Translations under genes and position numbers: made by a program
Assembly (NCBI RefSeq): GCF_000526375.1
Contig: NZ_JAFY01000002.1
Location: 868,001 to 932,000 of the forward strand
Direction of reading: 5' to 3'
DNA: 64,000 bases
From: Aminiphilus circumscriptus DSM 16581
GTDB lineage: Bacteria; Synergistota; Synergistia; Synergistales; Aminiphilaceae
The notes under the pieces: generated by a model
Told to the model about the DNA's origin: nothing
Databases searched by the model: none
The model's input: the letters and a program-made list of their open reading frames with translations, nothing else
In this document: piece after piece, positions 43,332 to 51,173 of the stretch
Position numbering within the stretch: position 1 is the first letter of the stretch
Layout of the letters: each line of letters begins with the position of its first letter

Positions 43332-43850
43332 GACGGGTTCCTCCTCAAACACCGGACCCCCTTCCGCCCTCAAGGAAGCCCTGCGGTTTCTTCTCTTCGA
43401 ACGGAGATCGCCTCTCGGGTTTCGCGGTTGCCCGAAGAAGCTCTTGGCGGGCATGACAATGTTGTTCTCTTTCCGTTCCTGAACGAGAAAAAGTCTCCAT
43501 TGTCTATCGTATATCTATCGTAGCGGGAGCGCGTTACGAAGCTGGTTCGCGGAATCTCTTCACCTCGAACTCGATAGCCCCTCTGGGTAGTCCGGAATTC
43601 GTGCCGTGAGAGAATTCCGGATGCTGCTGCCTGCGCTTGACAAGATCGGCTTCGGTGGGTCCTGCCCAAGGAAGCTTTGCTTCGCTCCATCCCCGGGCGC
43701 GGATAGCCCGGCCGCATCGAGCCAGGCGGAGCTTCTTCTGTGTTTATAGAGCGCAGCGATCCTTCACGAATCTGATCGACAAACCACCTGTCGTTGGCAG
43801 GAAAGCGGAAACGGCCACGCACGCCCTCTCTCTTCGTGCTCCCGTGAACC
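43332..43850. other. Intergenic region upstream of the FAD-linked oxidase
   Basis: A 519-bp gap between etfA and the oxidase gene. It contains the 11-bp-phased direct repeat at 43503-43522 and three hairpins: CCGGAATTC/GAATTCCGG (about 43592-43620), GAAGC/GCTTC (about 43671-43683) and CCGGGC/GCCCGG (about 43693-43711). I checked for a tRNA and found no acceptor/T-arm pattern. Confidence 0.5.
43503..43522. promoter_or_regulatory. Direct-repeat operator candidate upstream of the oxidase
   Basis: TCTATCGTA occurs twice (43503-43511 and 43514-43522), spaced 11 bases start to start, on one face of the helix. It lies about 170 bases upstream of the oxidase start. The cognate regulator is unknown; the GntR protein nearby is one candidate. 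Confidence 0.4.
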
Positions 43851-44864
43851 CTAGGAGCGTTTTTCCTTTTTGATGCGCTCGATGAGGCGAGGCACGATGT
43901 CGAAGAGGTCGCCGCAGAGGGCCACGTCCGCCACGCGGAAAATGGGGGCTTCGGGGTCCTTGTTGACCGCCACGATGGTCTGGGCGGTCTGCATGCCCGC
44001 CAGGTGCTGCACTGCTCCGGAGATGCCCACCGCCATGTAGAGCTTTGGCGCCACGACCTTTCCCGAGAGCCCTACCTGGTGGGGATAGGGGATCCATTTG
44101 GCCTCGACGGTGGGGCGGCTTGCGCCCACGCCGCCATCCAGGAGATCCGCCAGTTCCTGGAGGAGTCTGAACGATTCGGGGCGCTTGAGCCCCTTGCCGC
44201 CGGAGATCACCACGTCCAGGTCCTGGATGTTGGCTCCCTGTTCCTCGAGATATTCCATGCCGTCGTTGCGGATGCGGCTGGAGAAGAGATGCTCGGGCAC
44301 GGCGGGATGGAGCACCTCGCCGGTTCTGCTCTCGGGGTCTGGAATGCGGAAGGTGCGTGGGCGCACGGTGGACATCTGGGGGCGGTGGTTCGGTGTCTTG
44401 ATGGTGGCCATGACATTGCCGCCGATGGCGGGTCTGGTCTGGAGGAGCAGTCCCGTCTCGGGATCGATGTCCAGGCCGGTGCAGTCGGCGGTGAGACCCG
44501 TGTTCACCAGGGCGGCCACGGCGGGGAGATAGGTGCGTCCCGCCGTGGTGGCCGGGGCGAGGACGATCTCCGGTTTCTCCGTCTCGATGAGATGGGCGGT
44601 CACTTTGGCGATGATCTCCTGGTCGAAGTGTTCCAGAGAGGGATGGTTCACCGCGAGAATTCGATCCGCGCCGTAGCGGATCGGATCGGCGGGGTCATCC
44701 TTGAACTCGCCCCCGAGAAGTACGGTGGTGACGGTGCATCCACGCGCCGCAGCCAGCTCGCGGCCCTTTCCGGTCAGTTCGAGAGTGACGGAGTGGATGT
44801 GCCCGTTTCTCATTTCACCGAGGACGAAAATGCCCGAGGGCGTTCTTGTCGTTTCTGTCTGCAT
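43851..44864 (-). CDS. etfA: Electron-transfer flavoprotein alpha subunit
   Basis: A 337-aa EtfA. The N-terminal Rossmann-like part is followed by the FAD-binding C-terminal domain: [49 protein letters not shown] and [12 protein letters not shown]. It pairs with EtfB to carry electrons between dehydrogenases and the membrane or NAD. There is no N-terminal ferredoxin domain, unlike LctC of Acetobacterium. It starts 18 bases after the etfB stop, behind GGGAGGAGAG. Confidence 0.95.
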   Translation of the reverse strand: MQTETTRTPSGIFVLGEMRNGHIHSVTLELTGKGRELAAARGCTVTTVLLGGEFKDDPADPIRYGADRILAVNHPSLEHFDQEIIAKVTAHLIETEKPEIVLAPATTAGRTYLPAVAALVNTGLTADCTGLDIDPETGLLLQTRPAIGGNVMATIKTPNHRPQMSTVRPRTFRIPDPESRTGEVLHPAVPEHLFSSRIRNDGMEYLEEQGANIQDLDVVISGGKGLKRPESFRLLQELADLLDGGVGASRPTVEAKWIPYPHQVGLSGKVVAPKLYMAVGISGAVQHLAGMQTAQTIVAVNKDPEAPIFRVADVALCGDLFDIVPRLIERIKKEKRS

Positions 44865-44882
44865 GGTTCTCTCCTCCCTTCT

Positions 44883-45674
44883 TTAGAGAAGTGCCTGTTC
44901 CTTGAGAAGCGTCACCACGCGCTCGATGCCCTCGTCGAGGCGGCTGCCGCTGAAATGTTCCGTGTTGCGGGTGATCTTCGGATAGGAGATGCGCACCACC
45001 CGCGTGGGGGAACCCGAAAGCCCCAATTCCTCCTTCGGCAGGTCTAGAGCCTCGTTTCCGGCCGTTTCCAACGAAAAGCGCCGGGCCTTTTTCTTGCCCG
45101 CCAGGGTGGGCATGGAGGGTTCGTTGAGGTCCGAGAGTACCGTGAGCAGACAGGGGAAGGAAAGAATCTGGTACTGATAGCCTTCCTCGATGGTGCGGCG
45201 CACCCGGATCTCCGTGGAGGAAATCCGTTCGAGAGCGCTCACGTAGGTGGAAAACGGGAGGTCCAGCATGGCCGCAACCTCGGGTCCCACTTGTCCCGTT
45301 TCGCCGTCGGTGGCCTTTTCTCCCGCGAGGATCAGGTCGAAGGGGCCTGTTCTGCGGATCGCCTCGGCGAGTACCCGGGAGGTGGCCCATGTGTCGGCTC
45401 CGGCGAAGGCCCGGTCGGTGAGGAGGAGGGCCTTGTCCGCGCCCAGAGCGATGGCTTCCCGGAGAGCCTCCTCCGTCTGGGGTGGCCCCATGGAGAGGAC
45501 TGTCACCTCTCCGTCCCCGGCTCCTCGTTTGAGGGCGAGTGCCGCCTCCAGGGCGTTCATGTCAAGCGGATTCATGATGGCTCCCACACCCTCCCGGACC
45601 ATCGTTCCCTTTTCCGGATCCATCTTCACTTCATCCGTGTCCGGAACCTGTTTGACGAGGACTGCGATCTTCAT
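44883..45674 (-). CDS. etfB: Electron-transfer flavoprotein beta subunit
   Basis: A 263-aa EtfB beginning MKIAVLVKQVPDTDEVKMD. The segments DGEVTVLSMGPPQTEEALRE and ALGADKALLLTDRAFAGADT resemble the extra nucleotide-binding region of electron-bifurcating Etf proteins (by-eye comparison). The start at 45674 follows GGAGGGAAGG. It is followed by etfA and preceded by the GntR gene, 75 bp away. Confidence 0.93.
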   Translation of the reverse strand: MKIAVLVKQVPDTDEVKMDPEKGTMVREGVGAIMNPLDMNALEAALALKRGAGDGEVTVLSMGPPQTEEALREAIALGADKALLLTDRAFAGADTWATSRVLAEAIRRTGPFDLILAGEKATDGETGQVGPEVAAMLDLPFSTYVSALERISSTEIRVRRTIEEGYQYQILSFPCLLTVLSDLNEPSMPTLAGKKKARRFSLETAGNEALDLPKEELGLSGSPTRVVRISYPKITRNTEHFSGSRLDEGIERVVTLLKEQALL

Positions 45675-45749
45675 GAACCTTCCCTCCTTGTGGCGTACAG
45701 CCTGGACGAGCTTCCGCAAGTATACGGAATTTCGCCCCCCGGGCAATCC

Positions 45750-46508
45750 TTATTTTTCGCTTCCCGGAAAGAGTGGCTGTTCCGGCAGCGCGTAGAGAGC
45801 CCTGGCGGTTTCGTCCAGATGGGTTCCCATGGCCTTGCGGGCAGTTTCGGGATCCCTGTTCCGGATGGCCAGGAGAATGCGGCGATGTTCCTCGACGATA
45901 AGATGCGACCAGCGCCGTGACGGCTCCCGGACATGGAAGCGGCGCATGTGCGCGGTGATCCGTCCCATGACGACGGAGAATCCCTCGTAGCTCCGGAGCA
46001 GGACCCTGTTTCCCGATGCCTGGACCAGCGTGGTGTGAAAGAGCGTGTTCCAGAGCGATCCCTGGATGGCCTCGTCCGTTTCGTCCCGGGCGCCTTGTTC
46101 GCGATGGTCCTGGAGATGGAGTTGTTCCATGTGCTCCAGGCATTCCTCCATGCGGCGGAGATCCTCCTCCGAACGCCGCAGGGCGGCCAGTTCCGCCGCG
46201 GGAAGTTCAAGAACTCGTCGCATCTCCAGCATTTCCGGAAGCATTTCCTTCGGCCAGGCCAGAAGGCTCTCCAGACTTCCCGTCAGCTCCTCCAAAGGGA
46301 GACGGCGCACGAAGATCCCCTGTCGTTCCCGCACCTCGAGTTCTCCCAGCGCTTCCAGAGTGATGAGGGCTTCCCGAAGCAGAGGGCGTCCCAGTGCCAG
46401 CAGATCCGCCAATTCCCGCTCCGTGGGGAGTTTTTCTCCGGGGTGCAGGCGTCTGGAACGGACGAACTCACGGACCCGAAAGACGGTTTCCATCCTCTTG
46501 GCGTTCAT
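45750..46508 (-). CDS. GntR-family regulator, FadR subgroup
   Basis: A 252-aa transcription factor. The N-terminal winged helix (residues 10-75) contains GEKLPTERELADLLALGRP and the wing RQGIFVRRL; the C-terminal all-helical FCD ligand-binding domain includes MLEMRRVLE, HTTLVQASGN and EEHRRILLAI. FadR-type regulators sense organic acids; LctA, LldR and GlcC are relatives. The perfect palindrome at 46629-46640 is a likely operator between it and the divergent oxidoreductase operon. Confidence 0.9.
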   Translation of the reverse strand: MNAKRMETVFRVREFVRSRRLHPGEKLPTERELADLLALGRPLLREALITLEALGELEVRERQGIFVRRLPLEELTGSLESLLAWPKEMLPEMLEMRRVLELPAAELAALRRSEEDLRRMEECLEHMEQLHLQDHREQGARDETDEAIQGSLWNTLFHTTLVQASGNRVLLRSYEGFSVVMGRITAHMRRFHVREPSRRWSHLIVEEHRRILLAIRNRDPETARKAMGTHLDETARALYALPEQPLFPGSEK

Positions 46509-46590
46509 GGTCGGTCTCCCTTTCCACCGGTTCTCTCACACTCCGGCGGGATATGGTTCGCAATATTGTCTGAAAAATGCGTCAACAGAG

Positions 46591-46619
46591 TTGTCCTTGT
46601 TTCTTCTTCATGGTACAAT
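46591..46619 (+). promoter_or_regulatory. Promoter of the GlpA-like operon
   Basis: TTGTCC (46591-46596), a 17-base spacer and TACAAT (46614-46619) form a good sigma-70 promoter facing the oxidoreductase operon. Confidence 0.75.
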
Positions 46620-46628
46620 GCGACATGA

Positions 46629-46640
46629 TTGGTATACCAA
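46629..46640. promoter_or_regulatory. GntR-type operator palindrome
   Basis: TTGGTATACCAA is a perfect 12-bp palindrome at the predicted transcription start, followed by a second TATACCA ten bases on. Its GT...AC core fits FadR-subgroup operators, and the divergent gene encodes such a regulator. Confidence 0.6.
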
Positions 46641-46764
46641 GATATACCACAAAACCGAAAAAAGCGCATCATTGAATTTCTTCCTTGGTTTCCGGGAGAA
46701 ACGGGCGCGGAATTTTCGCGTTTTCTCCGGAGGAACGCTGCGGAGGACGAAGGAGGGAGCCTCT

Positions 46765-48285
46765 GTGGAAAGGCGGTACGATGTGCTCATTGTCGGTGGC
46801 GGTGTCGTGGGGTGCGCCATTGCACGGGAGCTGTCCCGGTACAGGGTGCGCACGGCACTGCTCGACAGGGAGAGGGATGTGGGTCTCGGCACGAGCTGCC
46901 GGAACAGCGGGGTTCTCCACTCGGGCATCAATTACACGCCGGGTACGCTTCGTGCCCGGCTCGCGGTGGAGGGGAACCGGCGCATGCATGCCCTCTGTCG
47001 GGATCTGCGCGTCAAATGCCGTACCATCGGCAAACTCACCGTGGCCCAGGATGAGGAAGATACGGCAACGCTTGCCCGTCTCCTCGAACAGGGCATCGCC
47101 AACGGCGTTCCGGGTCTCCGAATTCTCTGGCCGGAGGAGATGCGGCGTCTTCAGCCCGGTGTGGAGGGAATTCGAGCGCTCCACTCACCTTCCAGCGGCA
47201 TCGTCTCTCCCTATGCGCTCACGGTTGCGCTCGCGGAAAACGCCGTGACCAACGGCGTCCATGTGCATCTGGGGCAGGAGGTGCTGGATATTCGGCCTCG
47301 TTTGCCCGAAGAGGGCGGCGGGTTCGTGGTGCGCACCGCCGCGGGAGACCGTTTCATCGCCCTTGTGGTGGTCAATGCCGCGGGGGTTTTTGCCGATCGC
47401 GTTGCGGCTCTCGCGGGTATCCCGGGCTTTCGGATCTATCCCTGCCGGGGCGAATACTACGTTCTGGACAAGCGTTTCAACGGCGTTCTCCGCACCCTCG
47501 TCTATCCCGCTCCCCGCCCCCGTCACCCTGGTCTCGGCATTCATCTGACACCCACCGTGGACGGCAACATTCTCATCGGACCCAGCGCGGAATATGTGGA
47601 GGACCCGGGAAATCTGGCCTGCACCGCGGCCATTCTCCGGAAGCTCCAGGAGAAAGGACGCGGTCTTCTGCCCGACCTTGCCGGGGCGGATTTCATCCGC
47701 AGTTTCGCAGGAATCCGGGCCAAGCAGTCCCCGCCGGAAGAAGGCGGCACGCGGGATTACATCATCGAAGACCGCAAGGACGTGAAGGGGTTCATCAATC
47801 TCGTGGGGATCGAGAGTCCGGGTCTTACCGCCTCGCCCGCCATTGCCAGCATGGTGGCGGAGATGGTGGGACGCCATCTGCCGCTTGAGGAAAAGGAAAC
47901 CTTCGTCTCCTGCAGGGAAGGGAGACGGGAATTCTTCTGCGAACTCTCGCCGGAGGAGAAGGCGGCTCTCGTGGCGGAAGATCCGGACTACGGCGAGGTG
48001 GTGTGTCGCTGCGAGGGCGTCACCCGGCGGGAAGTGCTGGACGCTCTGGCGAATCCCCTTGGAGCGAGAACACTGGTGAGTCTCAAGTACCGCGCCCGGG
48101 TCACCATGGGTCGTTGTCAGGGAGGATTCTGTCTTCCCCGGATCGTGCGCATTCTCCGGGACGAATTCGGCTACGATCCGGAGGACTACCTTCTTCGGGG
48201 CGATTCCTCTCCGCTCTTCGTGGGAAAGGTCCGGGAGGACGCGGTACTCCGCGCGTCCGTTCCTGCGGAAGGGGTGCGGCCATGA
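46765..48285 (+). CDS. GlpA/LhgO-like FAD oxidoreductase with BFD-type 2Fe-2S domain
   Basis: A 506-aa flavoprotein of the DAO family: FAD motif DVLIVGGGVVGCAIAREL, then GTSCRNSGVLHSGINYTPGT as in 2-hydroxyglutarate and glycerol-3-phosphate dehydrogenases. The C-terminal BFD-like domain carries CRC near residue 415 and MGRCQGGFC (CxC...CxxxxC), likely a 2Fe-2S cluster. GTG at 46765 has AGGAGGGAG at 8 bases. Its stop overlaps the next gene (ATGA). The substrate is uncertain: glycerol-3-phosphate or a 2-hydroxy acid. Confidence 0.85.
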   Translation: MERRYDVLIVGGGVVGCAIARELSRYRVRTALLDRERDVGLGTSCRNSGVLHSGINYTPGTLRARLAVEGNRRMHALCRDLRVKCRTIGKLTVAQDEEDTATLARLLEQGIANGVPGLRILWPEEMRRLQPGVEGIRALHSPSSGIVSPYALTVALAENAVTNGVHVHLGQEVLDIRPRLPEEGGGFVVRTAAGDRFIALVVVNAAGVFADRVAALAGIPGFRIYPCRGEYYVLDKRFNGVLRTLVYPAPRPRHPGLGIHLTPTVDGNILIGPSAEYVEDPGNLACTAAILRKLQEKGRGLLPDLAGADFIRSFAGIRAKQSPPEEGGTRDYIIEDRKDVKGFINLVGIESPGLTASPAIASMVAEMVGRHLPLEEKETFVSCREGRREFFCELSPEEKAALVAEDPDYGEVVCRCEGVTRREVLDALANPLGARTLVSLKYRARVTMGRCQGGFCLPRIVRILRDEFGYDPEDYLLRGDSSPLFVGKVREDAVLRASVPAEGVRP

Positions 48286-49535
48286 AGCGCGAAACCCGTG
48301 GCGTGGTGGTCGTCGGCGGTGGTCCCGCGGGGCTTGCGGCGGCTCTTTCCGCGGTGGAAGCGGGATGTGGTGATGTGCTTCTCCTTGAACGGGACATCCG
48401 TCTTGGAGGCATTTTGAATCAGTGCATCCATGACGGCTTCGGTTTGCATGCTTTCGGCGAGGCTCTTTCTGGTCCGGAATACGCGGCTCGCTCTATCGAC
48501 AGGGTGCGAACGCACGACATCGAGGTGCGCACGGGAAGCATGGTCCTCTCCCTGTCGCGGGACAGAGTTCTCGAGGTCAGTTCCCGAAACGGCTACGGTA
48601 TGATTCGGGCCGACGCAGTGGTCCTTGCCATGGGCTGTCGGGAGCGGACCCGGGAGGCCCTGTCCATTCCGGGGTCTCGTCCCTCGGGGATTTACACGGC
48701 GGGGGCCGCCCAGAATCTCATGAACCTGGAGAACATTCTTCCGGGGAGGCGCGCGGTGATCTTGGGCTCCGGCGACATCGGTCTCATCATGGCCCGGCGC
48801 ATGGTCCTGGAGGGCGCTTCCGTGGAGGGGGTCTACGAAGTGCTGCCCTATGCGAGCGGTCTTCCTCGGAACCTGCGGCAGTGTCTCGACGACTACGGCA
48901 TTCCTCTGCACCTGTCCACCACTGTTACGGAAATCCTGGGTAAGGGACGCCTCGAAGGAGTTGTGGTCTCCCGGGTGGACGAGAGCCGCTCTCCAATTCC
49001 GGGGACGGAGCGGGAGGTTCCCTGTGACGTGCTGCTCCTCTCCGTGGGACTGATTCCGGAGAACGAACTCTCCAGGGGGTGCGGCATCTCGCTGGATTCC
49101 CGGACCGGCGGCGCCGTGGTGGACGAGACGTTCATGACGGATGTTCCCGGTGTGTTTGCCTGCGGCAACGCACTTCACGTGCACGACCTGGTGGACTGGG
49201 TCTCCGTCGAAGCCGCCGAGGCCGGTCGCGAAGCGGCAAATTGGGCGGCGAGCTTCCGGAGAGGCAAGGAACCGGAGGTGCCTGCCTCTCTTCCCGTAAA
49301 GGCAGGCGAGGGAGTCCGGTACGTTCTTCCCGGACGTCTCCGGGGTGGGCGGGATACCGTTTTTTCTCTGCGGGTGCTTGCTCCCGGAAGGAATCGGGAT
49401 GTGGTTCTGCGCGTGGACGGCAGGGACGTGCTGCGGCGAACCTTTCCCAGGGTGCACCCGGCGGAAATGCTACGCCTTGCTGTCCCTGGAAAAGATCTTC
49501 CTCCGGGGGGGCTTGTGGAGGTGGTGTCCTCATGA
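48282..49535 (+). CDS. GlpB/sarcosine-oxidase-alpha-like NAD(P)/FAD oxidoreductase
   Basis: A 417-aa two-dinucleotide flavoprotein: FAD motif VVVGGGPAGLAAALSAV, GGILNQCIHDGFGLH, NAD-binding AVILGSGDIGLIMARRM, and the distal FAD motif VPGVFACGNALHVHDLVD. It probably passes electrons between the GlpA-like subunit and NAD(P). It overlaps both neighbours by four bases (ATGA at each end), so the three-gene operon is tightly coupled. Confidence 0.87.
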   Translation: MKRETRGVVVVGGGPAGLAAALSAVEAGCGDVLLLERDIRLGGILNQCIHDGFGLHAFGEALSGPEYAARSIDRVRTHDIEVRTGSMVLSLSRDRVLEVSSRNGYGMIRADAVVLAMGCRERTREALSIPGSRPSGIYTAGAAQNLMNLENILPGRRAVILGSGDIGLIMARRMVLEGASVEGVYEVLPYASGLPRNLRQCLDDYGIPLHLSTTVTEILGKGRLEGVVVSRVDESRSPIPGTEREVPCDVLLLSVGLIPENELSRGCGISLDSRTGGAVVDETFMTDVPGVFACGNALHVHDLVDWVSVEAAEAGREAANWAASFRRGKEPEVPASLPVKAGEGVRYVLPGRLRGGRDTVFSLRVLAPGRNRDVVLRVDGRDVLRRTFPRVHPAEMLRLAVPGKDLPPGGLVEVVSS

Positions 49536-49948
49536 GCGGGTCCCGGCTTTCGTCGCGCCTGGAATTTCTCTGTGTGGTCTGCCCGAATGGCTGTGATCTG
49601 GTCGTCGCCGTGGAGGGAGCGTCGCCGCCGAAAGTACTGGAGGTGACAGGGCATCGTTGTCCCCGGGGTGTGGACTATGCTGTCTCGGAAGTGGAGCGCC
49701 CTCTGCGGAGCATTGCGAGCAGTGTTCGGGTCCGGGGTGGAGAGATGCCTCTCGCGAGCGTTCGCACGGATCGCCCCATTCCTCTGGAAGCGGTCTTCGG
49801 CGTGATGGAGGAAATCCGGCGATGTGTCGCGGAAGCTCCCGTCCGAATCGGGGACGTGCTTCTGGAGAATCCCGCCGGAACAGTCTGCCGCATCCTGGCG
49901 ACGCGGAATGTGGAGCATCTGGAGAAGGGTGGGTGTCAAAGGGGCTGA
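49532..49948 (+). CDS. DUF1667 protein
   Basis: A 138-aa DUF1667 protein with CVVCPNGCDL near the N terminus and a later HRCPRG, a Cys set that may hold a metal centre. The family recurs with GlpA-like and GlpB-like genes (for example in Thermotoga), so it is probably a small subunit of the complex. It starts inside the stop of the upstream gene. The 100 bases before the next gene contain no terminator. Confidence 0.82.
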   Translation: MSGSRLSSRLEFLCVVCPNGCDLVVAVEGASPPKVLEVTGHRCPRGVDYAVSEVERPLRSIASSVRVRGGEMPLASVRTDRPIPLEAVFGVMEEIRRCVAEAPVRIGDVLLENPAGTVCRILATRNVEHLEKGGCQRG

Positions 49949-50048
49949 ATCTGAAGGAGGCACCGCTGGAGAACACCCGGGCAACGAAGAAGTGCCGTGC
50001 GGTTTCGGGATGAGAGACGTGAGAGATCTCGAAAGGAGGACGTGTTTC

Positions 50049-51074
50049 ATGCGGAAAAGCATTCTGTGGGCATTTGTGTTGCTCTTCTGCGCAGCGGTGC
50101 TTCTGGCGCCTCTTCATGGTGCGGCGGAAGCGCGGACGTATCGGGTGAACATTGCCACGGCCACGACTGGCGGGGCCTATTACCCCATCGGGAACGCCAT
50201 GGCCCAGATCTGGACGAAGAAGCTCGATGGCGTCAAGGCCGCCGCACAGTCCACTGCGGGGACGCCGCAGAACGTGGAACTTCTGATGAACGGCGAAGTG
50301 CAGATCGCCTTCGGACAGAATGGCGTCTGTTTCTACGCTTTTAACGGAAAGGGCGTCTACGAAGGGAAACCGGGCTTTCCCTTCACCGATATTCGAGGTG
50401 TTCTCTCCCTCTATCCCAACGTGATGCATTTCATCGCTCTGAAGGACGCAGGGGTTACGAGCATTGCGGACTTCAAAGGCAAAAAGGTCGTTCCCGGACA
50501 AGTTGCAAGCGCCACAGAGATCAACACCCGCGAAATTCTTGGCATCTACGGTCTCAATTACATTAAGGACGCGAAGGACGCGGGGGAGGCGAACGTGAAT
50601 GCCGACTTCGTGGGCTACAACGAAGCGGTGGACCTGCTGAAGAACCGCCAGGTCCAGGGAGCCCAGATCGCCGGAGGAGTTCCCACCGCTGCGGTGCTTG
50701 ATCTCCTTTCCTCCGGGGAAATGGTCCTCGTGGACATCGAGGAGGAGAAGGCAAAGGAAATCACCGCGAAGTATCCCTGGTATTTCCCCTACACCATCAA
50801 GGCCGGAACGTATCCCAATCAGGACAAGGATGTCCACACTGTAGCCCTTGCGAACATTCTCTTCACCCGGGCGGATGTCCCTGACGAACTCGTCTATATG
50901 CTCACAAAGGCCGTTTACGACTATCATGACGACCTTGTCCGCGCTCACAAGGCCACTGAGGCGACCACCCTCGAAAACGCCATGAACGGCATGACCATCC
51001 CTGTCCACCCGGGTGCAGTCAAGTACTTTGAGGAACAAGGTATCGCCGTTCCCGACATCAAACCGGCTCAGTAA
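50049..51074 (+). CDS. TAXI-family TRAP solute-binding protein
   Basis: A 341-aa periplasmic binding protein of the TAXI group. A signal peptide (ILWAFVLLFCAAVLLAPLHG) precedes the mature start, which reads NIATATTGGAYYPIGNAMAQ, the family signature. It further contains TAGTPQNVELLMNGEVQIAF. The solute is likely an amino acid or dicarboxylate (family knowledge, not shown here). ATG at 50049 follows AAAGGAGG. The fused TRAP permease follows 99 bp downstream. Confidence 0.92.
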   Translation: MRKSILWAFVLLFCAAVLLAPLHGAAEARTYRVNIATATTGGAYYPIGNAMAQIWTKKLDGVKAAAQSTAGTPQNVELLMNGEVQIAFGQNGVCFYAFNGKGVYEGKPGFPFTDIRGVLSLYPNVMHFIALKDAGVTSIADFKGKKVVPGQVASATEINTREILGIYGLNYIKDAKDAGEANVNADFVGYNEAVDLLKNRQVQGAQIAGGVPTAAVLDLLSSGEMVLVDIEEEKAKEITAKYPWYFPYTIKAGTYPNQDKDVHTVALANILFTRADVPDELVYMLTKAVYDYHDDLVRAHKATEATTLENAMNGMTIPVHPGAVKYFEEQGIAVPDIKPAQ

Positions 51075-51173
51075 GGTTTTCCTTTCCTCGGGGGTGGCGT
51101 TCTCCTCGGGGCGCCGCCCTCACGAATCTGCAGGAACGGTCTTTCATGCCGAGGGGTCGAAGAGAGGTGATCA

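Noticed and set aside
43332-43850. Possible tRNA or structured RNA in the oxidase upstream gap
   Set aside because: Several short hairpins are present, but no cloverleaf with acceptor stem, anticodon arm and T-arm GTTCRANNC could be assembled.
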